Shown: positions 51,816 through 63,129 of the stretch, one piece after another
Layout of the letters: each line of letters opens with the position of its first letter
Numbering within the stretch: the stretch's first letter is position 1
From: Nectonema munidae
Lineage: Eukaryota; Nematomorpha; Nectonematoida; Nectonematidae
Length of the DNA stretch: 64,000 bases
Assembly: GCA_030549495.1 (NCBI GenBank)
Contig: JAUIRK010000903.1
Location: forward strand, 2,232,001-2,296,000
Direction of reading: 5' to 3'
Translations under genes and position numbers: made by a program
Notes under the pieces: generated by a model
Databases searched by the model: none
The model's input: the letters and a program-made list of their open reading frames with translations, nothing else
What the model was told of the DNA's origin: nothing

Positions 51816-52951
51816 ACCAAACTAACATAAATCAAAGCATACGAGAAAGGAAAATCATTGCGTTTTTTTGAATATTTCTGTCTACAAATAAAATTCTGAC
51901 AGCTGTCATAAATAGATCAAGTACATTTTTAACAACTGAAACATTTTGTTTCGATACTACATTTTTATTATAATAATCAAGAAATTTTCTTAAAAAAAAA
52001 GTGATTTGATTATGTAGTGTTACTTATAAAATTTAACAATCGAACATTATAAAAAATATCTCTGCTCAAATATTAAGCAAATAGAGTATTCGTGCTTTTA
52101 AACTGAATAGATAATCAAAATATTCATTCCCAAATAACTATTGAAAAAAATTTCTTGACTTGAAAAATTAAAGTTTTCAAATGTTACAAAATGTAGCAAA
52201 CGTAGTGATAAAGATTAAGTGACTTTTGTTGAAATAAAATTGAAATTATTTTATTTATTATAAAGATTGAAAACTATTTTAACTTAACTCTAAATGCAAA
52301 TTAGAGAGAAGCAGTGGTGTAGCCAAAAAAAAAAGTTGATAGAAGAGGCACAATTTAAAAACAAAAAACTTGCGCAACATTATTTATACTTTCTTAATCC
52401 TTTCATTGGAGAAATTTTCAAAAACTGATATCGCATAAGACGCATGGGGCACCATGAGGTACATAGGAGTGTGGGCACGGCCCCTCATGCCCCAGCCTAG
52501 CTACGACACTAGAGAGAAGAGAGCTGAAAGATTGGAGAGCTTAACAAGAGAAGAGGGCTTGAATGAAAGAAGAGAGCTTGAGTGAATGATTGAGTTTTAG
52601 CAGAGAAAGCGGAAGAGAAAAACAGAGAAGAGAGAAAGAAATAGAATCACTTGACAGAAGATGAGAAAATCTAACGTATCATCAACATGTGTGTGCTCAA
52701 AAATACTACAAAGAGAAGACACTGTGATAAACATTGCTTACTTATTGTGTGTATATTGAAGCAATTGATTATTATTATATAGCTCCCACGCATCGTCTGT
52801 AAAATATGTTCGATAGGAAAAATGCGATCATCATACATGTTTTATAAACAAGCAGCAACTCTTACTTATAGAAAATTATTGGGGAGAGGGGGGGGGGGGG
52901 GGCGGTCCCCCCCCCCCCCCCCCCCCCCGGATGTGCGCCCCTGATCCAGAT

Positions 52952-54866
52952 ACAACCAGGATTGTGGAGTCGGAGTCATTATATTCATGTTAGATTAAAA
53001 AATAAACTCATAAACGCTCTTTTGTGTGCAACGTTGCAAAAACGCGACATAAAAATGCTTATTATTTTTGTCCATAGAAATCTTACATTTTTTTTAGGAT
53101 TACACGTCTAAGAACTAAATGTTTGTTTTAGAGTTTTTGACTATAGACATTAGGCAGTATTCAGGAAAAACTTTCATCAGAAAAGAATAATCAACAATAG
53201 ATCTTGTTATACATAAAATTTTAACTTTGTATTTTTAATAAAAAAAATGTTTCAAAAAATAATTAAAAAATCGGGACACGATATTGAGGTGGAAATAAAA
53301 TTTTCCGATGCTATTCTGATTTCGATACATGAAAAAATCCCGATTCAGATTAATGATTCCATCACTAATACGTATAACCATTAATACATTTTATTACAAA
53401 ATTATGTTCGCATTTTAATTCATATTAGAAAGATATATACTTTATTAATCAGTATATTTAAATTTAGATATAATAAATGACTGAGAGGTTTCTATATTAT
53501 ACATATTCAACAAAAAAAAGAAAATTTTTAGTTGCATACTATTTAGGGATGTTGTAATGGATATAGAACGAAAAGGAATTTTAAACATGATAAAAATGGA
53601 ACAAAATATTACGAAATACAAAATAAAAATATTATAAATTTAATCGCTTTCAAAAGTTTGTTATAATAAAGTTTTATGATTTTAGTGCAATAAGTAAACT
53701 TAGAACATATGATAATTTGTATAAAAATACATTTTTACTTTAAATAAAAAAGGCTTGATGATTTCATTAAAGACCATAATATTTTTAAAATTAAAAATAG
53801 ACGTAATTTTTTAACTAGAAAGAAGAATTGGAGAGAAAATGTTTGGGAACCAGTGCCCTAAAGTGAGATAGACGACCCAAAACCACTTTTACTAAAATTT
53901 TATTAATATTTATACTATATTAAGTTTTCATTCTATTTTCATGTAGTTTTGCATATTATAGTTAATAATATAAAAATAGAAAAGAAATGAAATTTTTTTT
54001 AATTTTATTCTCAAAAAAAAAAAATTAATTTTCAAAATAAAATTATTTTGGTAGATCCAATACAAATAACAAAATATAAATAAGTTTAGAAATTTATAAT
54101 CCAGAATAAAAACAAAATATATAAATGAAATATGAAAAAATCTGTCCATTTGCAGTATGAAAATCCATATGATATAGATGAAAGACTAGGAAAAACTATT
54201 GGTGGGATAACAATATGAAAATGGATAAATCTAGATTCACTTTTGTGAAAGGAATCACTTGAGGAAAGAAGATTAAGTAATTTAAAGCAAAAAAATATAC
54301 AAATATTAAACTTTAAATAAATTCTTGAAATATAAATAATATGAAGCAGGTAGGAAGAGGAAACACAAATTTTTTCACTCTATCCGTGATTTTGAGTTTA
54401 GAATATTTTTATATAAATAAATGCAACCGCGTAGTAATTTATTGTATTATCTTTTGTTGTCTCCTCAGATATTTTAGGATGATGAGTTATTTATTATTTT
54501 TATAATAGTTTTTAAGGAAGCAAAATAAAAAAAAGTTAAAAACATAATATCAAAAAGTATTAAATAATAAACTACTAAGAATATAATAAACCAGATATTT
54601 TTGGGCAGGATTGAAATATCATTGCATTCTTCTCTTCAACCCCTAATTAAATTTGGAAAGTGCTTTGACATCTCTACCTACATACCCAAGGGAAAAACAA
54701 TTTTCCATAACTAAAAATATTTAAACAATTGCAACTAAAAAAGCACTATAATAAATTTGCCGTTTAAGAAAAAAGATAAAACATGAAAAGTTAAAAAAAA
54801 TACATAACAATAATTGTATTTTGTTGTTAGTTTTTTATTTTTGTTTTATTCTATTTTTTTCTGGCA
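52952..54866. other. Intergenic flank of the WBP2-like gene with hAT end remnants
   Basis: GATTGTGGAGTCGGAGTC near 52960 is a GAGTCGG-family fragment. 53255-53372 ends in GATTCCATCACTAAT, the mirrored form of the GTGATGGGAC end seen at 57346. 53838-53862 reads GTTTGGGAACCAGTGCCCTA, a typical hAT right end. No gene was recognised; the last few hundred bases should hold the promoter of the downstream gene. Confidence 0.45.
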
Positions 54867-55559
54867 ATGTCTGTTAATACTTCTCATGCCTCCGGTGGTG
54901 TGTTGCTTTTTAATGGGGAATTTATTCTTCTTTTCGTTAAAGAAATAGACTTATCTATAACAAGCGATGGGAATGAACATTTTTTTAAGGGTAAGAAAAA
55001 AGGCCAACTCTATCTTACAACTCATCGTATTATTTTTACTAACAAAAATTTGAATGATCTGCTTCAGTCTTTTAGCATTCCTTTTGGGTGTTTGGGTAAT
55101 GTTGATCTAGAGCAGCCACTTTTAGGTGCAAATTATATAAAAGGAGATGTTATTTCTCAACCTGGTGCGTCATGGTCAGGCCTAGCAAAATTTAAACTTA
55201 TCTTTACGCATGGAGGAGCTATCGATTTTGGTAAATCTATGCTCAATGCTTCAGCACAGATTAAATCTAACAAAAATAAAGTACCTCCTCCGCCATATAT
55301 GTCACCTCCAGAACCATTTTTTCAAGCTTCATCTAATACTTACGTTGCCAATCCCAACGTCTATTATGGTTTTTATTTACCTTATCAAATGTTTCCAACT
55401 TCTAATATTGATTCAAACATTATGTATACTCAAGCCGCACCACCTTTTCCAGGCCTTAATCCTAATTCGCAAGTTTGTAATGGATATACTAATGGTAATT
55501 CTTATTTGTTGCCTCAAAATCCACCTGGGTATTCAAATGAAAGTAAAAAAAATAACTAA
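54867..55559 (+). CDS. WBP2: WW domain-binding protein 2-like (WBP2 / WBP2NL family), intronless
   Basis: 230 residues with an N-terminal GRAM/PH-like domain and a proline/tyrosine-rich tail. Matches to the family include FKGKKKGQLYLTTHRIIF (~40-58; human FKGTKKGTVYLTPYRVIF), LLQSFSIPFGCL, QPLLGANYIKGDV (~82-95) and KLIFTHGGAIDFGKSML (~110-126). The tail has PPPPYMSPP (~139-147), a PPxY ligand for WW domains such as those of YAP and NEDD4-type ligases, and later PPxY-like words. Human WBP2 is 261 residues and acts as a transcriptional co-activator. No introns here although animal WBP2 genes usually have several. The start is the first ATG after a T-rich leader. Confidence 0.9.
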   Translation: MSVNTSHASGGVLLFNGEFILLFVKEIDLSITSDGNEHFFKGKKKGQLYLTTHRIIFTNKNLNDLLQSFSIPFGCLGNVDLEQPLLGANYIKGDVISQPGASWSGLAKFKLIFTHGGAIDFGKSMLNASAQIKSNKNKVPPPPYMSPPEPFFQASSNTYVANPNVYYGFYLPYQMFPTSNIDSNIMYTQAAPPFPGLNPNSQVCNGYTNGNSYLLPQNPPGYSNESKKNN

Positions 55560-55612
55560 AATTTAAAAATAAATATATTAATGTATGTTGTTTCAAGTTT
55601 ATATTTAATTTA

Positions 55613-55618
55613 AATAAA
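55613..55618 (+). terminator. Polyadenylation signal of the WBP2-like gene
   Basis: AATAAA 53 bases beyond the stop, followed by a T-rich stretch. An AATAAA also occurs nearer the stop (about 55568). Confidence 0.45.
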
Positions 55619-55639
55619 GTATTTTTCTCTTTTTTTGGA

Positions 55640-56175
55640 CTTAATTATTTCTAAAAAAATTGAAGTCTGGATCTCGATAAACGCGCTTCTGATACGAATC
55701 ATTCTTTCTGCAATAAAGATTGCATTTTTGAGGTATGTAATAGAAAACTAAACGTAGTAATACTTATATAGGTTGAGGTAAATGCGAGAAACTTGAAGTC
55801 GCCCACACTGGTGGGCAATTGCTTAGTTCACCCTATTTTAATTTAAGTTTTCGTACAAAAATTAAATTTAGAACATCAAAAATAAACAAACTGAACTTTT
55901 CATTAAATAGTTTTTTGAGTTGGTTACATACAACGTTAGACAGATGCATCAACATTTGAAGCATAAAATAAAAGCTGTCAATTAGCATTGGAATCTAAGA
56001 ATCATGATTTTTTCAAATATTAGAATCACACCGTGAAAATTTATTTCCTATTTGTAATATTTTTTACTAAATTCTCGCGCGAACCCATTAAATAATTGAT
56101 AATTTCAATCAATGCCAAATATATAAACTTCAAAATATATTATAAATCCACTTTTTTTTTGACTAAAAAACTTAT
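55640..56175. other. Non-coding stretch, nothing recognised
   Basis: AT-rich flank between the WBP2-like gene and a block of repeats. Confidence 0.35.
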
Positions 56176-56177
56176 AA

Positions 56178-56245
56178 CAGGCGCACATCCTCAAAATGAG
56201 GGGGCGAACTTTTATTTTATAATTTTCAAAATTTATAAATAAATT
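56178..56245 (+). mobile_element. hAT family H, left-end fragment
   Basis: CAGGCGCACATCCTCAAAATG followed by AGGGGGCGAAC and AATTTTCAAAATTTA repeats the first ~60 bases of family H; the rest is missing. Confidence 0.6.
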
Positions 56246-56758
56246 TTTTTCTAATAAACGCTTCACTATTATTACTTTACATTATACTTGAACTGTAAAC
56301 TCCTAATGCCATCATAAGAGCGGATTTTAACAAATTAAATTACCTTGCTCTGATTGCAGCACTACCATCTAGCCCAATGGTTCTCAAACTGGATTAGTCC
56401 TCTAGAAGATCGAAAATCAGTTCCATTGGGGACCGAGAAGGGGTCAATCAGTGGATGCAACATATTGCACCCATATTGGGTCATTTGCGATTTTTCCCAA
56501 TAAGTCACGTTTAATCTTATGATTGAAGGGGCCATTTTAGCCCCCCTCAAATAAACTTCTATTATACAAAATTGTACTTTTCTAAAATCGTTAGCTGCAT
56601 CTTTTGATATTATTATCACGATAGTTGAATGACCCCCTCATATCAAAAACTGTCCATTAAAATCAAATGTACATTTTTTCAACAAATTTTTTATATTATT
56701 ATGTCTATAACTTAGTGTTTATATTAGATACACTCTTGAAAATCTATACTAATCATAT

Positions 56759-57221
56759 CAGGGACGCACATCCTCTAAATTATTGGGGGCGATTTTTTTT
56801 GCAATTTTCAAAATTACAGGTCTGAAAATACCAGTGGAGACCAAATATTTAACCCTTTGAGGATTAGTGTGACACCGGTGTATCAAGAAACAATAATCGT
56901 CTGCTTACAACATACAAAATTCCATTGAAAAAAAGCAGGCGATTATTCTTCAAAATTCTGGTCCTCAAGGGAAATTATTATTCTCAAAATTACTGGTCTG
57001 GAAATACCACGGGAGACCAAATATTCAAGCAACCATTTAAAATAGAGTATATACAGCGCATACGTAAATTTATAAGACTACTTTATATTTTTTTTACAAA
57101 ATTGATGAAATTTAAAAACTATACTTCCAGCAAAAATATTTTAATTAAATTTACATAACGCATATACACTAGTTTAAAAAAATCCAAAATTTTTCTCACC
57201 TCGCCTCATGATGCGCGCCTG
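56759..57221 (+). mobile_element. hAT MITE of family H with perfect 8-bp duplication
   Basis: Ends CAGGGACGCACATCC and ATGCGCGCCTG are flanked by AATCATAT on both sides (56751-56758, 57222-57229). The body is the first ~300 bases of family H joined directly to its extreme right end, an internal-deletion derivative. A smaller TTAA-type MITE lies inside (56853-56971), and sequence flanking that MITE (GGTCTG-AAATACCA) is duplicated. Confidence 0.85.
56853..56971. mobile_element. piggyBac-type MITE nested in the hAT MITE
   Basis: Ends CCCTTTGAGGATTAG and CTGGTCCTCAAGGG are mirrored; TTAA precedes the left end (56849-56852), but the right side reads AAAT. The interior has AATCGTCTGC and the inverted GCAGGCGATT, recalling family M. 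Confidence 0.6.
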
Positions 57222-57345
57222 AATCATATATATTGGAACATATAACACTTATGCATGCTCATATTTTTCAAGTAAACATGGCAACTTTGTAGCAAATGTT
57301 AATCAAATTTTGATTCATGATAAAATTGCTTACTTCAAATTAGTG

Positions 57346-59165
57346 ATGGGACGATACCAAAATTTCTAACGATTCCGATTCTACCCAATTATCCCGATAA
57401 GATTCCGATTCTTCGGTAATAATAATTGTGCCTAGATATTCAAAAGCTTACTTAAAATAGAAGTTCAAACGGTTACAAATCCCTTCTTGCTAATAAAGAT
57501 ATACAATATGGTGAATATCAGTGCATTGAAAAAAACTCATATAAATATTTTAGGGTTCTTTTTCAATGGCCTTCTAGCGCATATGATCAATAAGTACTAA
57601 AAAGTTATTTCTACCAAATTTTGGCATTGTTATAACTAAGAAAAGTCGTTAGAAAACTTTTGTAATGTTGTTCATTACTCGATAATAGATAGAGATTATG
57701 TTCATTACCTGAAAAATCTATCAAAAGTTCTATTTTAATTCATAAAAGATGTAATGTTGAGTTCAAAATGATAAAAACAAACAATAAAAACAGTGCATTT
57801 TCATTAATCGTAATCGAATTGTAGCACTCGCAAATTATAGTGCAAAAGCATAAGCATCTCTCCAGTTATTACTTCTAAACGATTACTTTTTGGCGAGTAT
57901 ATATTCCCACCAACACTAAAAATTGGCTCGCTTTCTACTGAAGAAGGAGGAACACATAAGTACTTTTTTTGAAAGAAGAGCCAAACTTGGAAGTTCTTTG
58001 TTCGCTTTCCATCATTCAAAAGGATTTTCATTGTTTCCGATAAGTTTATATTTCAAATATTTTGAAATTTCTTACTTTTATTCTTGCTGCTGAAAATGGA
58101 CCTGCTGTTGTAGGTTCAGTTTTTATATTGTTCGTTTCTTGTTCAGTTTTCATATTTTTGATATCTGAAAAACACTTTTCAAAACTAAAATTCATATTTT
58201 GCTCAACATTACTGCTGGTCGAATCTAAAGAATATTATTTTTAAATTTCGATCTAAAGAATGTCCCTCATCATCGCATTCAGGACGAGCGTAATTGCGCC
58301 ATGGAAACGCATGAAACAGTTATCTTATCGAAATCAAATTTTTTGATAATTATATTGTAAACACATTTTCTTTAGTTTTTCACATTTTCTTTTAACGAGT
58401 TTCCATCTGATTTGGCATATATAGGGAAAAATCTTTATAAAATAAAGCATTTTTAAAGAAATGTGTTTGAAAAAACGTAGAATAGTCATTAAAATGTTTG
58501 AATTCACGTAGTACACTTAAAAAATATTTAATAAAAGTAAAATTTTCATAACATACCGGACTGCTTAGCAAGTTTTTGAAAATCAAAAATTGATCAGCAC
58601 ATTTCAATAATTTTGAAAAATCCTTGGTACCTATATTTTCGCACATAACTTTTATTTTTACTGTTGCTAGCACAATTCAAAAATATGATAAATTTATTTC
58701 AAAAAGTAATCCATAATAACATAGAGTTAGAATTAACTTAAATTTGATAAAAATTAAAAAATAGAAGAGAAAACGTGAAAAAATGTCAGGGAGATAGAAG
58801 CACTAGTATTTTAGAATAAACCTACTTAGTAAGGTTTATTAGTACCAGAGAGTATTTTCATCAAAATAGCATATTAAAGCTGCTTGTATCAATCTATGGG
58901 TAATTTCCCTCTAGAAGACTGAACTAAAACCCAAGGCATTGGTGTAACAAGTTCAGCATTCTAACAACCCACACTCCCATTAAATACGGTACGTAAACCC
59001 CTACAAAATCCAATCTTATGTTATAACTATTTATCCAACATTCTGTATATTTAAGAATCGTTTTGGTATCGGGTTTAAATAATTCATCTCTTTTGCCGAT
59101 TTCCGATACTTTAAAAAACTCCCGATACAAAAAATGACTCTGATTCTAGTAGTTAAGGAAGCGAC
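57346..59165 (-). pseudogene. hAT element with transposase relic (C-terminal dimerisation domain)
   Basis: On the minus strand 58031-57804 encodes KKYLCVPPSSVESEPIFSVG followed by GNIYSPKSNRLEVITGEMLM and LLHYNL. This is the hAT C-terminal domain signature (VPxSSVxSExxFSxxGxIxxxxRNxL). Upstream, 58240-58060 gives DSTSSNVEQNMNFSFEKCFS and an acidic/Lys-rich linker usual before that domain. Further upstream the frames are too damaged to follow with confidence. The low-coordinate end TAGTGATGGGACGATACC (57346) looks like a terminal repeat. The high-coordinate side (59030-59160) has the mirrored TATCGG words, but no clean end. Confidence 0.7.
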
Positions 59166-60185
59166 TAGGAAAAAAGTTTAGTGATTCTCTCAAGAGCAAA
59201 GAAAGGTCTTTTTGCTGCTATGGGCAAGGAACCAAATCCTATTAAGGCTTGAAATCATATAGATAAAATTTATGGACTGCAATGCGTGCTTTAGACGAAA
59301 CACATTGTAAAAATGGCAAAGCAGACAAATTTTAAAGACTTTTTTGCTACAAAAACTTAAAATAATAAACTATTTTGTTTTCTCATATTTTTATCTAAAC
59401 AATGAATTCAAAATTTAAATCAATGTTAATTTATCGGGTAATATAATTGTAAAATATTACAGAATAAAAAATTTATTGTCTTAAATATTGTCTCTATTTT
59501 CCATCCGTCTCGAAAATCCTTCATTTTTTTCAAGAACGGATGGTGACGGAAAAAAGCGGCTTGACTACATGTTTGTTTTTACCGCGAAAACTAAAATCCA
59601 ATAATGATTTTTGGCATTTTTTAAAACTTTCTATCTATAATACTTATATCATATATAAGAAATCAGTATCATTAAAGAAACTTTTATAATATTTATCTTA
59701 GTTCATATTCTTTCGATCAAAAAAAATTATCTTTAATCCTAATTAATCTTTTGCCTTTATAAAAAATACTTATTTCCCCATGTAAGCTACCAGAATTTCT
59801 TTAATAACTTCTACACTTATAGTTGTATAAAGTATACGGATCTATTTTGAGATACTTTATAATCGTGATAAATTTTTTAATAGAAATTTACTTGTTTATT
59901 CAAATTTCTTCTTGTTTAAATTTTTGAAGCAAGATTAAAAAATAGTCGGTTCCAAGGAAACCGAGAACTAAAAATTTAGAAATACTAGTATGAAAGTCAA
60001 AAACAATTTTTAGAGGGAAATATATTTGGCATTTGATACAAATAAAATTAGTTGTACTTGTACATTTTTTCATCTTTGCTTTTTCTGATAATATTTTATT
60101 AAGTGATCTGAAGTGTTGTTCAAGCTAGTTTGTTCTAATGTTGCTTTGGAAAGTAAGGTTTCAGCAACTGTTGCTTTAAACCTAC
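59166..60185. other. Non-coding stretch, nothing recognised
   Basis: AT-rich sequence between two transposase relics, no gene-like segment seen. Confidence 0.35.
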
Positions 60186-60189
60186 TTTG

Positions 60190-61320
60190 CGAGATATGCA
60201 TTTTTTTCTGAGCACGATATCAAAACGAAGCACTGACTACACAAACATCAAAAAAGTATATAAAAAAAGGATAATACCCATTTTTCCCTCGAATACTTGT
60301 TCTATACAATTACTTAAATTTCGGACTAAAATATCCACTCAACCCATGTCTTCATTGTAAAGTTTTGTAGATCTTGGATAATGCAATTTGATCCTTTTTT
60401 TACAATTTTCTACAAAATCTTGAAGAGCTTTCGATTGTTTCGCTTCCATAGAAAGAGAATAACATATTAACTTACTTATTACCATTCCATGATGTTAGTT
60501 TTACTTTCAACTTTTTATTATAGTATGTTTCTATGCTGCCTCTTTCAGATTTAGAAATGTCTTCAATATTTATAAATTTTGTACTCAGTGTTTCTGTTGC
60601 AAAAATATTCATATCGTCTTTCAAATGAGTGAACAGATTTATAAACCAAAAATGATTATCCATTGTAAAATGGAAAGGAACAGTTTTCTCCGAGTTTAGC
60701 TTCGATACAATAAAGAATATTTCCTCAAGAACCCAAATCATATGTATCTGTAGGTTTTTCATAAAAACCTTAGTAAGGATGAAAAATAAGCATTGTTGGT
60801 ACAAAGATACCAGATTTTGAATACTGAACGAATCGCTTTGCCTCTAATGAATTGTTTGCAATCATGTCTTCCGTAATATGATATCATACTTTAGTCTACT
60901 GAGAATGAATTAGTTCTCGGGCAATATTTCATAAATGATTCATTGAATAAAAACAAATGTTTACGAATTTTGAAATATTAATCTCCCATAGACTTTTCAT
61001 TATTATCACAAAAGGTGCAAAGATAAAAATATTTCTTAAAATAGCTTGCGAAATTGAAGGATGTCATTTTAGAGTGTTTTTTGAACAAATGTCTATTCGC
61101 CTTGAGATTTCAATTCAATAACACTATCAAAATCTCTTTCTTTGAAAAAATATCTAAAATAACTTTTTGTGTCTTCAATAACATATCTTCTAAATTCTTC
61201 GGTCCAAAATAATTTAAAGTATTAGTCATAACAAGAATCAAGAGACTTCGCAAATTTTTGTTTGCTTATTTGACATTTCAAAATCTATATTCAAGTGTTC
61301 TTCATTAATTAATCTTCTTT
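60190..61320 (-). pseudogene. piggyBac transposase relic D
   Basis: Minus-strand frames in order: N-terminal YFKLFWTEEFRRYVIEDTKS with YFRYFFKERDFDSVIELKS (~61240-61110); core FTMDNHFWFINLFTHLKDDM, NIFATETLSTKF and SERGSIETYYNKKLKVKLTS followed by WNGNK (60680-60475); and C-terminal KRIKLHYPRSTKLYNEDMG followed by VDILV (~60405-60330). These match the piggyBac order (FDNFFTS-like, RGxxxxx..WNDNK, YNxxMGGVD). The first catalytic Asp region between 61100 and 60800 is eroded. Several stops and shifts. Confidence 0.75.
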
Positions 61321-61564
61321 GCTTGTGATCTCCTTTTGCATCCTGACTTTCAAATTATGCTAGAGTTCTCTCCGCTATACCGGCGCATTTATTTTTTCAA
61401 TTATTTTGTGTATGTGTGTAATAGTATAATTTAAAATACAATTTAGTTTACATCGAACTTATAACAAAACTTTATGCAGATATTTTTTTTTCGGACTAAA
61501 ATTATTTAAACATCTCATTTTTAATGTTTCTTTAAGGAAACAGTGGGAATAAATGCGCATTGTT

Positions 61565-61715
61565 CAATGGAGTGGCAAATCAAAAGAGTGACCCAATTAA
61601 AATTTGTCATTTCTTAAATAATGATCAAAAGAGTGATAAATCAAAGGTTAGTTAGTTTGTTCATTAATTAGTTAATTAGTCGGTTAGTGAGATAGTTAGC
61701 TAGTCATATACCGTG
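61565..61715. repeat. TTAG-rich repeat with GAGTGGCAAATC head
   Basis: GGAGTGGCAAATCAAAAGAG and TTCTTAAATAATGATCAAAA are followed by irregular TTAGTTAG/TTAATTAG words; it parallels 30650-30795. An inverted relative of the head lies at 62690-62735 (TTGCCACTCTTTTGTTATG, TTTGATTTGTCACTC), so 61565-62735 may be one element with inverted ends. Confidence 0.5.
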
Positions 61716-62204
61716 AACACTCATGTTTAATCCGCTAACGTGTTCAATCCCCATCCCAATTATAAATTTTTGGCTAATCCGCCCGTATTTTAAAAGCATT
61801 CAGCTTCAAAAAATTAAAAAAAGAATAAAATAAAAATTAATTAAAAAGTTTAATAAATAAAAATGAAGAAATAGTTTTCAAGAGATTAATCTATATATGC
61901 TGGTCGTATATTATATGCGTTTTGCCTATTTTCGTTCACACACTTTTCTATTTCAAATTTTTTCCCTGGGTTAAATTCTGTTTACGTTTGATAACCGCCA
62001 CGTGTTTTAGTCAATTAATTCTTAATATTTGAGGATAATTTGAAGAATCAATTCTGTTTGAGAATTTTTTCTATTTATATTTCAAAAAATTTCTTTCGTT
62101 ACTTACTAGCTTTCTCATCTCTTATTTTAAAAAATGCAAAAAAAGCAACCAACTCTTTATAATTTTAATTTTACTAAAAAGTATCGCTTAGTAATACTCT
62201 CTAA

Positions 62205-62300
62205 ATGTTTTCTGTTGAAAGTTATTTTGAAAGAGATTCTATAGCCTTTTTTAAATGTAACCATTGTCAAAAGTTGTTCAAAAGTAAGCAAGGGCATTTT
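62205..62300 (+). pseudogene. Possible BED zinc-finger fragment
   Basis: Translation VESYFERDSIAFFKCNHCQK followed by LFKSKQGHF has the spacing of the first half of a BED finger (aromatic..CxxC), common at the N-terminus of hAT transposases. The expected HxxxxH half is lost. Confidence 0.3.
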
Positions 62301-62404
62301 ATGAATAATTTTTGGACGAATAATCAAAGTATGAATGTGTTAAATTCTCTTTACTTAGATAACCCACACCCCTGTTTTTACTCAATATATTCTGGTAAAA
62401 AGTG

Positions 62405-62575
62405 CGGATTAAACGATGATGTGAGTATGGTTGGTTAGATGCTGGATTCGATGACTCAAGGTCTTGGGTTCGATCCTACATCGAGCTTGCTTTCCTCATA
62501 GTTCGATACAAGCGGCGCAATTGTGCCTTTTCGATGAAAACACCCTACGGTACCATTACCATAAACACGAATGTT
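62405..62575 (+). mobile_element. tRNA-derived SINE (family S2), most complete copy
   Basis: A-box-like GAGTATGGTTGGTTAGATGC, B box GGGTTCGATCC, then GCTTTCCTCATAGTTCGATA, CGGCGCAATTGTGCCTTTTC and tail ATGAAAACACCCTACGGTAC. Parts recur at 31635, 35222, 12276 and 51135. Confidence 0.7.
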
Positions 62576-62739
62576 TACAGTAGATAGTTTTTCAGTTAGT
62601 GTGTTGGTTAGTTAGTGCTAGAGTTATTGTCGAAATCTATTAAATTTTTTACCTATTTTATGTCATGTCACTACAATGAATTTCCTTATTTTTGCCACTC
62701 TTTTGTTATGTTGTCCTTTTGATTTGTCACTCTTTAACG

Positions 62740-63120
62740 CGGTAATTTTACGTTGGAACATATGGTAAAATGATTTAATGTTTTAAACTCGTCAGTGTAT
62801 GTAAGAACGTCATTTTTTCGATTCAAAAATTTTATTTGAAGTATTGAGTCAATGTTTGAAAATATAAGGAAGAAAACATGAAAAAATAAACAAACCAAAA
62901 CAACAAGAAAAGTAAAAAAAGAATGCAAAGGATTATTTTGTTGAAAAACTTTTATAGTCACATTTATTCCTGGCATTAACACTTCACCTTATGAAAGAAG
63001 TTTCTAACTTCTCAAAGGCAATCAATGTCAGCAGAAAGAAAAGAACTACTTGCAGAGGTAAAAAATATTTGCAAAGATTAATATTTTAAGAATTTTTGCT
63101 AACCTTTTCGAAATCCAAAT
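62740..63120. other. Non-coding stretch, nothing recognised
   Basis: AT-rich, no gene-like segment. Confidence 0.35.
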
Positions 63121-63129
63121 TTAATCACT

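Larger units (their letters stand above)
49771..52943 (+). mobile_element. Non-autonomous hAT element (family H), copy 3, complete
   Basis: 3173 bases with perfect 15-base inverted ends, CAGGGGCGCACATCC and GGATGTGCGCCCCTG. They are flanked by a perfect 8-base target duplication ATCCAGAT (49763-49770 and 52944-52951). End sequence and 8-bp duplication place it in the hAT superfamily. It encodes no transposase. In order it holds the head, a nested element (50016-50611), a SINE-like segment, a minisatellite, a purine-rich AGAGAGCTTGAATGA block (~52505-52625) and the G/C hairpin. It inserted into a LINE relic. It is the reference for the truncated or modified copies at 3188, 10923 and 56759. Confidence 0.92.
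56535..57345 (+). repeat. Family L head, third copy, interrupted by a hAT MITE
   Basis: CTAAAATCGTTAGCTGCATC, ATAGTTGAATGACCCCCTCA and AACTGTCCATTAAAATCAAA parallel 8265-8345. After the insertion at 56759-57221 the match resumes with GGAACATATAACACTTATGC and TGTTAATCAAATTTTGATTC (parallel to 8450-8545). The 149-base units are absent or truncated. A hAT-like CAATGGTTCTCAAACTGG (56372-56390) lies just upstream. Confidence 0.65.

Noticed and set aside
54867-55566. Second overlapping open frame (55210-55566) inside the WBP2-like gene
   Set aside because: It lies in a different frame of a well-supported gene and has no motif of its own.
58924-59130. Minus-strand open frame near the hAT relic, first considered as part of its transposase
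   Set aside because: The sequence is built of the TATCGG-type words of a subterminal repeat and shows no BED-finger or hAT signature.
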